Below, in pieces: positions 16,560 through 25,139 of a stretch of DNA of 61,943 nt. Source of the stretch: CAZGCA01 sp964524145 (GTDB lineage: Bacteria > Hydrogenedentota > CAZGCA01). The DNA lies in the NCBI GenBank assembly GCA_964524145.1, contig CAZGCA010000028.1:1-61943 (forward strand), given 5' to 3'. The translations under genes and the position numbers were made by a program. The notes under the pieces are model-generated. The model was not told the DNA's origin and ran no database searches. It saw nothing but the letters and a program-made list of their open reading frames with translations. The stretch's first letter is position 1. Every line of letters begins with the position of its first letter.

Positions 16560-17075
16560 GTGGTATTCGTCGATGAATCGGGAGCGAAGACGAACATGAC
16601 GCGTCTGCGAGGACGTGCGCTACACGGGAGGCGTGTTTTGGACAGCGCGCCACATGGCCACTGGCATACGACGACGATGATAGGCTCGATCCGTCTTGAC
16701 GGCACCAGCGTGTGCATGGCTGTTGAAGGTGCAACGGATACGGAGGTGTTCCGCGAATACGTGCGGCGTGTACTGGCCCCGGCGTTACGTCCTGGCGACA
16801 TCGTTGTGCTCGACAATCTCGCGGCGCACAAAGACGCGCAGGCAGAGGCTTTGATCGAGGCTGCCCACGCGGAGCTTCGTTTCTTGCCGCCCTACAGTCC
16901 GGACCTCAACCCCATCGAAAAGATGTGGAGCAAGGTCAAGGCATTCCTTCGCGCTGCCAAGGCGCGCACGCAGGAAGAGTTGTATGCCGCGATCGGCGCG
17001 GCGCTAAGAACAGTTACCCCACAGGATGCGGAGGGCTGGTTCAGATCATGCGGCTATGCCGCAGCTCAACACTAA
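16560..17075 (+). CDS. IS630 transposase, C-terminal DDE part
   Basis: Catalytic half of the transposase with the DDE triad visible: FVDESGAKTNM (Asp), VVLDNLAAH (Asp) and SPDLNPIEKMWS (Glu). The same frame reads as family sequence back to base 16470 (TLRASERERADVQQL), so it has no start of its own and would be made as a fusion with the helix-turn-helix half after a +1 shift, or A-run slippage, at 16463-16470. Confidence 0.85.
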   Translation: MVFVDESGAKTNMTRLRGRALHGRRVLDSAPHGHWHTTTMIGSIRLDGTSVCMAVEGATDTEVFREYVRRVLAPALRPGDIVVLDNLAAHKDAQAEALIEAAHAELRFLPPYSPDLNPIEKMWSKVKAFLRAAKARTQEELYAAIGAALRTVTPQDAEGWFRSCGYAAAQH

Positions 17076-17192
17076 AATGCTCTAGTGCCGAGCCAAAAAG
17101 CCATTGCAGTCGAGTGCGACAAGTCTTTTCGGAACGTATTCTGCGGCTGAACGATAACTTGTCGTTATTGTTTCGACGATTCCGCATTATGC

Positions 17193-17221
17193 TTGATATT
17201 TCGGTGGGGGTGTGCTACAAT
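17193..17221 (+). promoter_or_regulatory. Sigma70-type promoter for the receiver-HisKA gene
   Basis: TTGATA (17193-17198), 17-bp spacer, TACAAT (17216-17221); both hexamers match consensus at 5 of 6 positions. The leader to the ATG at 17290 is about 60 nt. Confidence 0.6.
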
Positions 17222-17289
17222 TCATTTCTGGAAGGGGGAACCCTCGAGGGATGATGACGTATGTGTAGTAGGCAAGAGAGGGTGAGCTA

Positions 17290-17979
17290 ATGAGTCTGAA
17301 AGATACGGTTGTCGTCGTAGATGACGATGAGCTGGTTCGAGTTGGGTTTTGCGAAGTCATCGAGGACGAGGGATACAGAGCGATACCATTGGCAAGTGGG
17401 GAGGGTCTGGACGAGCTGTTGTGCAAGAACGACGTATCGCTGGTACTGGTAGATCTACGAATGGCCGGCATGACCGGTCTGGACATTCTGCGTGATATCA
17501 AGGAGAAGCATCCCCGCACTGTGGTAGTTATTGTTACAGCGTACGCGTCGCTGGAGAGTGCGGTAGATGCGTTGAGACAAGGTGCCTACGATTATCTTCT
17601 CAAACCCTGCAGCAACGCGGATCTTATTTCAACGGTACGCCGAGCCCTGTATGCTCGACGCGCGGGTGCTGCAGAGATGGAGGAACTCCGGCTTCAATCG
17701 ATCCGCGAAGTCTCGGCAATGCTGAACCACGAGTTCGAACGGCCCCTTAGCGGTATCCGGCTTTATAGTGACCTGCTGCTGGAGAGAAGCCGCAAGGAAA
17801 TGGACGATGATCTGCGTACTATAGCGGAAACGCTTCTGCACTGTTCGGCGTTGATCGAAGATGTATTGAGAAAGCTCTCGTCAATAGTCAAACCCGTTGT
17901 GGCCACTCCGGTAACCGGAGAACGGAAGCCGATGCTCGACATTCGCGCGTCTCGCAGTAATGACAACCTGCTGCATTAG
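17290..17979 (+). CDS. Response regulator receiver joined to an isolated HisKA-like domain
   Basis: A 229-residue protein. Residues 5-122 are a CheY-like receiver with the acidic pair Asp11/Asp12, phospho-acceptor Asp55 (VDLRMAGMTG), Thr83 and Lys105 (LLKP). Residues about 136-200 resemble a histidine-kinase dimerisation domain with an H-box at NHEFERPLSGI, His147. No HATPase domain or DNA-binding domain follows; the last 30 residues are unstructured in character. It could relay phosphate from His to Asp or dimerise with a kinase. No sensor kinase is nearby. GAGAGGG precedes the ATG. Confidence 0.88.
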   Translation: MSLKDTVVVVDDDELVRVGFCEVIEDEGYRAIPLASGEGLDELLCKNDVSLVLVDLRMAGMTGLDILRDIKEKHPRTVVVIVTAYASLESAVDALRQGAYDYLLKPCSNADLISTVRRALYARRAGAAEMEELRLQSIREVSAMLNHEFERPLSGIRLYSDLLLERSRKEMDDDLRTIAETLLHCSALIEDVLRKLSSIVKPVVATPVTGERKPMLDIRASRSNDNLLH

Positions 17980-18042
17980 GCCAGCCCCGGCGGTTTTGCC
18001 ATCGAGGTCCCTGACGGCGTAGGATTCAGCCGGCAGACTTCT

Positions 18043-19566
18043 CTATCCGGCCGGAGCAAACAGCACAACCCGCACGCAGTTTTCCTTCTTCCCCCGTTCG
18101 TAAGAGATCAGCAGGTCTTTTGCAGCATTGCGGTCGATGTCGGCAACGGAACAGTTGCCATAGGCTTCAACACTGACTTCGAAATCCGGGTCCCCCGAGA
18201 ACAGTCGCCCTTTCTCTCCAAGAAAGACTGCAACGGTATCCTTGCCCGTCGCAAACGCGAAATCAAGCAGCCCGTCTCCATCGAAATCTCCCCCGGCGCG
18301 TATTGGTTGTTCCCTGGCTTCAGGCACATCGAAGGAGAGCTTGGTCGAGAGTGAGGGTTTCTCGGCATAGGTCCCGTCGGGCTGCACCAACCGCGCCTCG
18401 ATCTCAAATGATACCTTGTGGCGTAGAAGATAGTTGAGGAAGAACGACACGCCCAGGTTGATTCGTGCGAGCACGAGATCCTTGCTGCCGTTAGCATCCA
18501 CATCCAGGAAGAAGGGCAGTGTCGCGCCGCCCCGGTCGGCGAAGACATGGTCAGGCTTGGCGGGAAACTCGGGCCCGGATTTGCCGAGAAATATCGAGAC
18601 CTCGCTGGCGACTTTCGAGATGCTCGTTCCGGAAAGCTGATGGTAGAAGAGGTCCATATTCCCGTCACCATTGAAATCCTCCGCGTTGTAGAAAACCATC
18701 CATTCCTCATGGAACTCGAGAGGCACATCAAAGGTGTAGGTGTGCAAGGGGAACGTGCCGTTACTCGTGCCAGAGGCAGCCGCCACTTGACGCTTGGATG
18801 CGAGCAGAATGTCGTCCACTCCGTCTCCGTCGAGGTCGTGGAGAACCAACCGGGGCAGGCTGAACCGCACGGTTGTGCTGTCAAGGGTGGCGTCAACAAC
18901 AACGCCGCTTTCTATGTCCACCTCGACCACCGTCGTCGGGGACGACGGGAATCCGGTCTGGTCCTGTAGAAACACCGCGTACCCCCTGGCGTTGGGGAGA
19001 ATGAGATCCTTGAGCCCGTCGTCATTGAGGTCGGCGAAGAGACTGCGCACAACCGGGTCAATCGTCGAGTCGGGGACGAGCGTCTCCCTGGTCTTCAAAG
19101 TCGTCGACAGGCCAAATTGCCCGGTCGTGTCGTCCCAGTGGTAGAACTGCACAAGTTGGCTGCGACATGCGACGATCTCTGTCAAGCCGTCGCCATCCAA
19201 ATCGTCGATGCCAATGATAGCGGTTTCGGCGTCGAGTGGCAGCACAGCATCGGGCTTCGGGTTGTATCGGTAGCTCGTAGAGGCAACGAATGCCGCCACG
19301 TACTTTGTCAGGTCCGCATCTCCCTTGGTGTAAAACACCAGTACGTCCTTGCGGTCATCACCGTTCACGTCGGCCGCAGCGCACCCGCATACCGCACCTT
19401 CGACTTTGAGCGTCTCGATCTTGTGCGTGGGTATGGTCTTGCAATACGAAGCCCGAGCCAAGCCCGCCCATGCGATCAGGGTGATCATCCAGCGCCCAAC
19501 GATCTTGACAGCGAACCGGTGCCTTCGACCGGATCCTCTTGACAGTCTAACCAGAGAAGCTACCAT
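18043..19566 (-). CDS. Secreted FG-GAP/VCBS-repeat protein
   Basis: A 507-residue exported protein. A basic N-terminus and hydrophobic segment (WMITLIAWAGLA) form a signal or anchor. The rest is a series of FG-GAP/VCBS blades with Ca-binding loops such as DVNGDDRKD, DLDGDGLTEI, DLNDDGLKDL, DLDGDGVDDI, DFNGDGNMDL and DFDGDGLLDF, consistent with a seven-bladed integrin-like propeller. Such proteins bind ligands or matrix outside the cell. GGAG precedes the ATG at 19566 by 7 bp. It ends the long minus-strand array, 71 bp after the membrane sulfatase. Confidence 0.85.
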   Translation of the reverse strand: MVASLVRLSRGSGRRHRFAVKIVGRWMITLIAWAGLARASYCKTIPTHKIETLKVEGAVCGCAAADVNGDDRKDVLVFYTKGDADLTKYVAAFVASTSYRYNPKPDAVLPLDAETAIIGIDDLDGDGLTEIVACRSQLVQFYHWDDTTGQFGLSTTLKTRETLVPDSTIDPVVRSLFADLNDDGLKDLILPNARGYAVFLQDQTGFPSSPTTVVEVDIESGVVVDATLDSTTVRFSLPRLVLHDLDGDGVDDILLASKRQVAAASGTSNGTFPLHTYTFDVPLEFHEEWMVFYNAEDFNGDGNMDLFYHQLSGTSISKVASEVSIFLGKSGPEFPAKPDHVFADRGGATLPFFLDVDANGSKDLVLARINLGVSFFLNYLLRHKVSFEIEARLVQPDGTYAEKPSLSTKLSFDVPEAREQPIRAGGDFDGDGLLDFAFATGKDTVAVFLGEKGRLFSGDPDFEVSVEAYGNCSVADIDRNAAKDLLISYERGKKENCVRVVLFAPAG

Positions 19567-19637
19567 TCCGTTACTCCATCGTACGGCGTCCGTCGACGGG
19601 CCCACCCGCAACAACACTCATCCTCAGTCATGCCAGG

Positions 19638-21962
19638 TCACTGACCCACGTACCCCAACGCCTTGAGCTTGCGCAACACAGCGGGATCGACACCGACACC
19701 TTCCGCCTCTGGATGGCGTGACAACCACTCGTCGCGCACTCGTTCACCGTTCTTGACGTACTCTTCTATCTCCGCTTCGAGTTCCCTGGCTTTCTCAGGG
19801 CTCTCGGCCGTAATATCATGTATCTCGTAGGGATCGGAAGCAAGGTCAAACAGACTGCTGTCCAGTCCGGGAGGGTTGAGAAGCTTCATGTTCTTTGTTC
19901 GGACAGAGATGAAGAGTTCGTCGATAAGTAATTCGCTGAAGTGGTGCTGTCTGTCCGGGGCGGAAACGGACCGGTCACCCGAGATTACCTTGGCTAGACT
20001 TATTCCCTGCGCTTCCGCAGGCGTATCCAACCCACAGATTCCCAGGATTGTCGGCATAAGATCGAGCAGCGACACCTGACCGGGAATGACTTGTCCGGGC
20101 GGCACAACCCCCGGCATCCAAAACACCAACGGTACGAGCACCACCCCGTCGTTGAGTATAAATCCGTGACCTATGTATCCGTGTTCATTGAACTCCTCGC
20201 CGTGGTCGGCCGTGATGATGACGAGCGTGTTTCCGTCCAGACCAAGCTCGGTCAGTTTGTCCATCAGCCGACCGATATATCTGTCTGTGAAACGTATCTC
20301 GCCATCATAGAGCGTTTCCTTGACCCGTCCCTCGTCGGCTTGTGCTTGCGAAATCTTTCCCGCGTCGACCTGCGCGTTTCGCGCGAGCTCAGCAAGCTCG
20401 GCCGGCTCAGTATCGTCGAAGACAGCGTTGTAAGGTGCAGGCGGCGTATAGGGCCCGTGAACCTGGTACGTGTGAATGAAAAGAAAAAACGGGAACGGGT
20501 GGTACTCTTCGAGCCATCGAAACGCGCGAGCAAACGTCTTGGTGCAATAGCCCAGCGTCGACGTTATGTCCTTGGGAGAGCCGAAACCGTCAAAGTACGA
20601 GCGGAACCCGTCGTCGAAACCGAATATCGAGTCCACAAAGACGTCCTCTGTGAATGCAGCGGTGACGTAGCCTGCTTCCGCAAACACCTCTGCAAGCGTC
20701 GTCCTGGCGGGATGGAGCCGCGAGCCCGGTTTCTGGTATATCCCGTGGACGATCGGCGGCAGCGACGTGAACATCGACATGTGGGACGGTGTCGTGTAGG
20801 GCGCCGTACATACCACCTCCTCGAACCTGGTTCCCTCGCCCGCTACACGGTCGATGTTCGGGCTTGTGTGGCGCACGTAGCCGTAACAGCCGACGTGACG
20901 GGCAGAAAGCGTGTCGATGGACACGAGGATGACATTCGCGGGCGAGCTCGTGCGGCGCGGTGTGTCAACATGGGGAACCGCCCAGACGGCCCTCAGCGGG
21001 CGGGTGAGACCTTTCGGTCCGTAAAACCATAGTTTCCGCAACGTCGCTGTCACGGTCGAAAGGAAGCCGTCGCCTCCGCCGGCAAGACTTGTCCGGAAGA
21101 CGACGTCTATCTTCTGGCCGGCGTACTGCGATAGGTCCAATGTCCCGTTTGTCCATTCAGAAGACCGCGGCGGCAACTCGTGAACAAAAGCATCCTCGGA
21201 CAGCCCGGATTCATCCGCGATAGAAACCGAGAATCGCACGTTCCGGTCCAGTGCCTTGTCGAGTGTTCCAAACGCGAAGTGGAGCCTCGCGTTCTTATCA
21301 GTTTCGAAGGTGAATACAGCCTCGTTGGGTACCGGGACTACTATCGCCTTGCGGACCTCGAGACCGATCTTGGCGCTGTTGTGTCGCAGCATGGGCAACT
21401 CCGCTTCCAGCGCCATCGAGATGGTGTACGCTTTCGCCGCGAGAAACGCGACGAGCGCCATCGCGCAGACGTTCAGCGGCACCGACCGCCATCGCGATCG
21501 GGCGGCGTCCGGACGACGTCGGCGCAGCAACCGAACAAAAGAAATCAGGTAGCAGAGCCCGGTCAAGAGGGTCACAGGCGGCAACAGTTTTCTGCCAAGC
21601 ATGGGTATCGGCGTCAGGCTGGGCGGGAGAATACCTTTCGCTATCAGGAACCCGGTGAACCCTAGCAGATACAAGTACAGCAACAGTATCGGCAACGATG
21701 CGTACGCGTGGCTGCACAACGAGTCGCGAGAGTCGGTCCGGGTGAGAATGCTGATGAACGCAGAGTAGGCCCGCCAGCCAAACCAGAATGTGAGGATAGT
21801 CCCGAAAAAGGCAAATGGAAACCGGGGGCTGATGAGCCGTGCCTCGACATTGTTCTTGACGAGCACGCCGCAGAGAAACACCCCTGCTGCGGAACCACAG
21901 AAAAGCGCGGTACTATTGTACGCGACCGGTGTCTTCAACAGTTTCCGTAAGGAAGATGCCAT
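19638..21962 (-). CDS. Membrane-anchored sulfatase-fold protein with Thr at the active-site position
   Basis: A 774-residue protein with several membrane segments in the first 190 residues, a middle beta-rich region (about 200-310) and a sulfatase-fold domain (343-770: VILVSIDTLSARHVGCYGY; ITADHGEEFNEHG). The formylglycine site reads TTPSHM, with Thr390 replacing Cys or Ser, so classic sulfatase chemistry is doubtful; phospholipid-headgroup or phosphoglycerol transfer, as in LTA-synthase relatives, is an alternative. The ATG at 21962 has AAGG 6 bp upstream; the frame is open further 5' but overlaps the DUF2889 gene without domain content. Confidence 0.86.
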   Translation of the reverse strand: MASSLRKLLKTPVAYNSTALFCGSAAGVFLCGVLVKNNVEARLISPRFPFAFFGTILTFWFGWRAYSAFISILTRTDSRDSLCSHAYASLPILLLYLYLLGFTGFLIAKGILPPSLTPIPMLGRKLLPPVTLLTGLCYLISFVRLLRRRRPDAARSRWRSVPLNVCAMALVAFLAAKAYTISMALEAELPMLRHNSAKIGLEVRKAIVVPVPNEAVFTFETDKNARLHFAFGTLDKALDRNVRFSVSIADESGLSEDAFVHELPPRSSEWTNGTLDLSQYAGQKIDVVFRTSLAGGGDGFLSTVTATLRKLWFYGPKGLTRPLRAVWAVPHVDTPRRTSSPANVILVSIDTLSARHVGCYGYVRHTSPNIDRVAGEGTRFEEVVCTAPYTTPSHMSMFTSLPPIVHGIYQKPGSRLHPARTTLAEVFAEAGYVTAAFTEDVFVDSIFGFDDGFRSYFDGFGSPKDITSTLGYCTKTFARAFRWLEEYHPFPFFLFIHTYQVHGPYTPPAPYNAVFDDTEPAELAELARNAQVDAGKISQAQADEGRVKETLYDGEIRFTDRYIGRLMDKLTELGLDGNTLVIITADHGEEFNEHGYIGHGFILNDGVVLVPLVFWMPGVVPPGQVIPGQVSLLDLMPTILGICGLDTPAEAQGISLAKVISGDRSVSAPDRQHHFSELLIDELFISVRTKNMKLLNPPGLDSSLFDLASDPYEIHDITAESPEKARELEAEIEEYVKNGERVRDEWLSRHPEAEGVGVDPAVLRKLKALGYVGQ

Positions 21963-22020
21963 CAGAACCTTCAGCCACTCTCGGTCATTACTTGTTCGGA
22001 TGCTTTCCGGCCGGCCCTCG

Positions 22021-22470
22021 TCACGGAGACCCGCCCGACGGGAACGCAATGCACCGGCCCTGCATGTCTCTGTGTACGATCTTCTGTAAATCCGCTCTGT
22101 CGATCTGGCCTTTGCTTTCCTGGTACCGCCAAGAGACGTTGATCGCCAGCGGAGCTGCAAATGACAACAACTGGTAAAGATTGATGCAGCCGTCCATTCC
22201 GCCAAACAGGTTTCTGATACGCCGGTAAAACCCCTTGGCGATCTTTGTACCGACAAGTTTTTCGACTGCCGGCTCTATGCAGTGGCACATCTCACTGGGC
22301 ACCCGTTCCATGCTAACAGCGGCCGACTCTATACAATACTCCGGCAGCGATATATCCAGAGAGAGTGTTATGTCGTGGTACGCGTCCTGGACCGATGCTC
22401 TTAGGCCGAGACGGTCTTCGCCAACTTCGGTAAACTTTATGTCAATCTGCCTATGAAACAGGTCTGTCAC
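22021..22470 (-). CDS. DUF2889 family protein
   Basis: A 149-residue protein matching the pattern of DUF2889: an N-terminal beta-rich half with a YHDITLSLDISLPEY segment, then a helical half with CHCIEPAVEKLVG, KGFYRRIRNLFGG and the conserved GCINLYQLL. The family has no known function. The GTG at 22470 lies inside the end of the Sir2 gene (20-bp overlap) and has GGGA 9 bp upstream; an in-frame TTG at 22476 is the alternative. Coupled translation with Sir2 suggests a shared process. Confidence 0.8.
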   Translation of the reverse strand: MTDLFHRQIDIKFTEVGEDRLGLRASVQDAYHDITLSLDISLPEYCIESAAVSMERVPSEMCHCIEPAVEKLVGTKIAKGFYRRIRNLFGGMDGCINLYQLLSFAAPLAINVSWRYQESKGQIDRADLQKIVHRDMQGRCIAFPSGGSP

Positions 22471-23227
22471 ATGCAAGCTTCCCTTTAACCTGGCGGACGA
22501 TTGCCGGCAAGATCTCGGTTGACGACCCCTGCAGAAAACAATCGGATATCCGATTGGTCAGGTCGGTGTGTTCGAGATTGATCTCGGCGACAAACGCGCC
22601 GTTTCTTTTCGCAATTCGCGGTATATCTGCCGCCGGATAGACGTACGCAAACGTGCCGATCGCGAGACATATCTCGCAGTCGGCCGCCTCGGTTTCCGCT
22701 CTCACGCGAGCTTCAGGCGGGATCAGTTCCCCAAAGAACACCACATCGGGTTTCAGCACCATATCGCACGAGCACTGCGGCGGGAACACGTCCGCATCGA
22801 TCTGGTCGCGGTCGTACTTCTTCCCGCAGCGGATACAGGCCAGCCGTTCGCCGTTGCCGTGGAACTCTATCACGTTGCGGCTGCCCGCTCGCTGGTGAAG
22901 CGAGTCGACGTTCTGGGTGACGAGCGCGCTCAACCGCCCCATGCGCTCAAGCTCAGCCAGAGCGATATGACCGGCGTTGGGGCTTGCTCTTGTTATGAGA
23001 TCGTGCATCTCTGCGAGCATTGTCCATACGCGCGCCGGATTCGAAACAAACGCGTCGATAGTGGCGTACTCGTTCGGGTCGTATTTCGTCCACAACCCCT
23101 GCGCTCCACGGAATGCGGGAATGCCGCTGTCAACCGATATGCCCGCACCCGTGAGAGCCATCACGCGGCTTGACGACGCTATGCGGTCCGCCACGTCCAT
23201 GATGGCGGCTTCGAGCTGATTGTCCAT
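22451..23227 (-). CDS. cobB: Sir2-type NAD-dependent protein deacylase
   Basis: A 258-residue sirtuin. GAGISVDSGIPAFRG (near 27-41), TQNVDSLHQRAG, the catalytic His in EFHGN and a Cys4 zinc site (CIRC and CSC) are all present. It should remove acetyl or other acyl groups from lysines using NAD. The usual GTS loop reads IGTFAYVYPAA, with Phe in place of Ser, which may alter acyl preference. It follows a sugar isomerase by 6 bp and overlaps DUF2889, suggesting acyl-lysine control tied to this sugar pathway. Confidence 0.93.
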   Translation of the reverse strand: MDNQLEAAIMDVADRIASSSRVMALTGAGISVDSGIPAFRGAQGLWTKYDPNEYATIDAFVSNPARVWTMLAEMHDLITRASPNAGHIALAELERMGRLSALVTQNVDSLHQRAGSRNVIEFHGNGERLACIRCGKKYDRDQIDADVFPPQCSCDMVLKPDVVFFGELIPPEARVRAETEAADCEICLAIGTFAYVYPAADIPRIAKRNGAFVAEINLEHTDLTNRISDCFLQGSSTEILPAIVRQVKGKLACDRPVS

Positions 23228-23233
23228 ACGGGT

Positions 23234-24121
23234 TCAGCCTTTCTCCGGGGCCGTAACATCGAGAGAAGCAACGATCTCGGTGAGCTTGGCCAAACAGAAA
23301 CGGCTCGCGCCTTCGGCTCCTTTCGAGAACTCCTCTCCGCCCGGGAGGTTCAACTCTTCTTCTGTGAGCTTGTCGGGACGGATATGGGTCTCGAGCGAGA
23401 CGTACCCTTCGTACCGGTCATCGACAAGCGCCTGCAACTGGCCCGGAATGTCTACTATACCGGCACCCAGTGCCACGCATTCCGGTTCGTCGCTCTGCGG
23501 GTCGCGCCGCGCGTCTTTCAGGTGAACGTGTACGAAATTCCCGCGCACGTTCTCGTAGCCGTCAGGGAACGGTACCTCCACTTCGGGGTCATAGACAACA
23601 TTGGCCGGGTCCCAGGTGATCCGGACGCGGTCGGTCCCCAGCTTCTCGACGAACGTGGCAACATGGCCGCCCGTGCCAAGAAAGGTGCTCGCCTCGTTTT
23701 CGAGCCCCAACGTCGCGCCGGCGGATTCCAGTATGGGCACAACGTCCTCGTAGCGACGCAGCATCTCGTCCCACGGCTTGTCGGTGCTGCCGTTCCGCCA
23801 GAACGCAAACCCGCGTATCAACCGGCAGTCCCAGCGGCGGCCGATATCGATACACCGGCGCAAGATGTCGAGATGCTCGGCCACGGCCTTATCGGAGTCT
23901 ATCGGGCACTTGAAGAACGGCGATGCGACACTGCATATCTTCAACCCGGCGTCGCTGACCGCGCGAGCGATCCGGTCCACCTCGGAGTCAGTAAGCTTTT
24001 CGACGCCTTTGTCCCACACGCTGCGTATCTCGAGCGCGGCTAGACCGTACTCTTTGGCGACGACTATTGCGCGATCGATCTCCTGCGAGACTTCGTCGTT
24101 GAATATCGCCAGTTTGAACAT
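23234..24121 (-). CDS. Sugar phosphate isomerase/epimerase (TIM barrel)
   Basis: A 295-residue AP-endonuclease-2-like TIM barrel. Metal-ligand regions are ATLGLENEAST, VRITWDPANVV, FVHVHLKDAR and EGYVSLETHI. It should act on a keto sugar or cyclitol. It starts 15 bp after a Gfo/Idh/MocA gene and ends 6 bp before Sir2. It is clearly different in sequence from the other two isomerases in the window, so the three may work on successive or different substrates. Confidence 0.91.
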   Translation of the reverse strand: MFKLAIFNDEVSQEIDRAIVVAKEYGLAALEIRSVWDKGVEKLTDSEVDRIARAVSDAGLKICSVASPFFKCPIDSDKAVAEHLDILRRCIDIGRRWDCRLIRGFAFWRNGSTDKPWDEMLRRYEDVVPILESAGATLGLENEASTFLGTGGHVATFVEKLGTDRVRITWDPANVVYDPEVEVPFPDGYENVRGNFVHVHLKDARRDPQSDEPECVALGAGIVDIPGQLQALVDDRYEGYVSLETHIRPDKLTEEELNLPGGEEFSKGAEGASRFCLAKLTEIVASLDVTAPEKG

Positions 24122-24136
24122 TACACAGTCCTCAGC

Positions 24137-25129
24137 TCAATCCTGGAGAGGCAGGGAGACCTTCTTCCCGGTCTCTCCCGACCGATATGCCGCCATCGTG
24201 ACCTCGAGCGCCTTGTACCCGTCGTAACCCGTAATCGGCGGTTCGCCGTTGGTCTCGACCATCGTGATGAAATCGGATATGAGCCCCATATCCATGTCAT
24301 CACCCCAGTTGACCCACGTGGCGTGTGTCTCTTCCATGCTGTAGAGCGTCATCTTCTGGTTGAACGCATCAACATAGACGACACCCTTGTCGCCGAGAAC
24401 CTCCATCGTGACGTCGCCCCAGGTCGGATAGCACGGGAGCCGCGACCAGCTTGGATCGTGGGAGACGATCACGCCGCCTTCGTACTCGATGTTCAACATG
24501 CCGCAGTCTTCGGTGTCGATGTCGTCATAGAACCGGCGGTCGATCTCGGCGTAGAGGCTTACCGCCTCGATGCCGAATATCCAGCGGATGAGGTCGGCGA
24601 CATGGACGGTGTGGTCCATTACCGCACCGCCGCCCGAAAGCGCCTTGACGGGAAAGAACCCGCCGGGCATCGAGCCGTGGTTTGTCGTTCGAACGGCGAG
24701 CACTTTGCCGAACTTACCGTCGTTGACCATCTCCTTGACACGGATCAAAGAGGGCGCGTACCGGCACGGGAACGCTATCATCAACCGGACGCCGTTCTCC
24801 TGCGCGGTATCTATCATCTTCTTCGCGTCTTCGAGGGTGGTCGCTATCGGTTTTTCGCAGAGAATGTGTTTGTCGGCGTTCGCGGCGGCAACAGCCATCC
24901 CGCAGTGTTTTGCGTTCTCCGAACAAATGACCACAGCGTCTATCGGCTGCGCAAGAAGTTTGTCCTGGTCGGCGAAATAGTCGGTGCCGAGCGACTCGGC
25001 CATCTGCTTACCGCGTTCCTCGTCCTCGTCGAAGACGCCGCAGATGGTTGCGCCGGGATGCTCTTTCAGGCAGGCCGCGTAGCTGTGCTGGTGCAGATGC
25101 GCGAAACTCATCAATCCAACGTTAACCAT
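24137..25129 (-). CDS. Gfo/Idh/MocA family oxidoreductase
   Basis: A 330-residue NAD(P)-dependent oxidoreductase. Unlike the canonical GxGxxG start, the N-terminus reads NVGLMSFAHLHQHSY, a pattern of a Gfo subgroup in which the second Gly is replaced. The HILCEKPIA loop gives the EKP Lys, and MDHTVHVADLIRW holds the His expected at the active site. It is preceded by a second Gfo gene (10 bp) and followed by an isomerase (15 bp), so a two-oxidoreductase pathway with a 3-keto sugar intermediate is plausible. Confidence 0.91.
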   Translation of the reverse strand: MVNVGLMSFAHLHQHSYAACLKEHPGATICGVFDEDEERGKQMAESLGTDYFADQDKLLAQPIDAVVICSENAKHCGMAVAAANADKHILCEKPIATTLEDAKKMIDTAQENGVRLMIAFPCRYAPSLIRVKEMVNDGKFGKVLAVRTTNHGSMPGGFFPVKALSGGGAVMDHTVHVADLIRWIFGIEAVSLYAEIDRRFYDDIDTEDCGMLNIEYEGGVIVSHDPSWSRLPCYPTWGDVTMEVLGDKGVVYVDAFNQKMTLYSMEETHATWVNWGDDMDMGLISDFITMVETNGEPPITGYDGYKALEVTMAAYRSGETGKKVSLPLQD

Positions 25130-25139
25130 CGTACCCTCC

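Larger units (their letters stand above)
16085..17086 (+). mobile_element. IS630-family insertion sequence
   Basis: About 1.0 kb with two transposase frames and imperfect terminal inverted repeats of about 27 bp. The left end reads CTAGAGGGCATTAAG and then GTTGACATGCGG; the right end reads inward CTAGAGCATTTTAG and then TGTTGAGCTGCGG. IS630 elements insert at TA; TA precedes the left end (16083-16084) but the right flank reads TG, so the duplicated target is not intact or the right edge is a base off. Confidence 0.85.

Noticed and set aside
18043..18090. Possible terminator after the receiver-HisKA gene (ccggc/gccgg stems near 18029-18056)
   Set aside because: Stems are short and no T-run follows on either strand.
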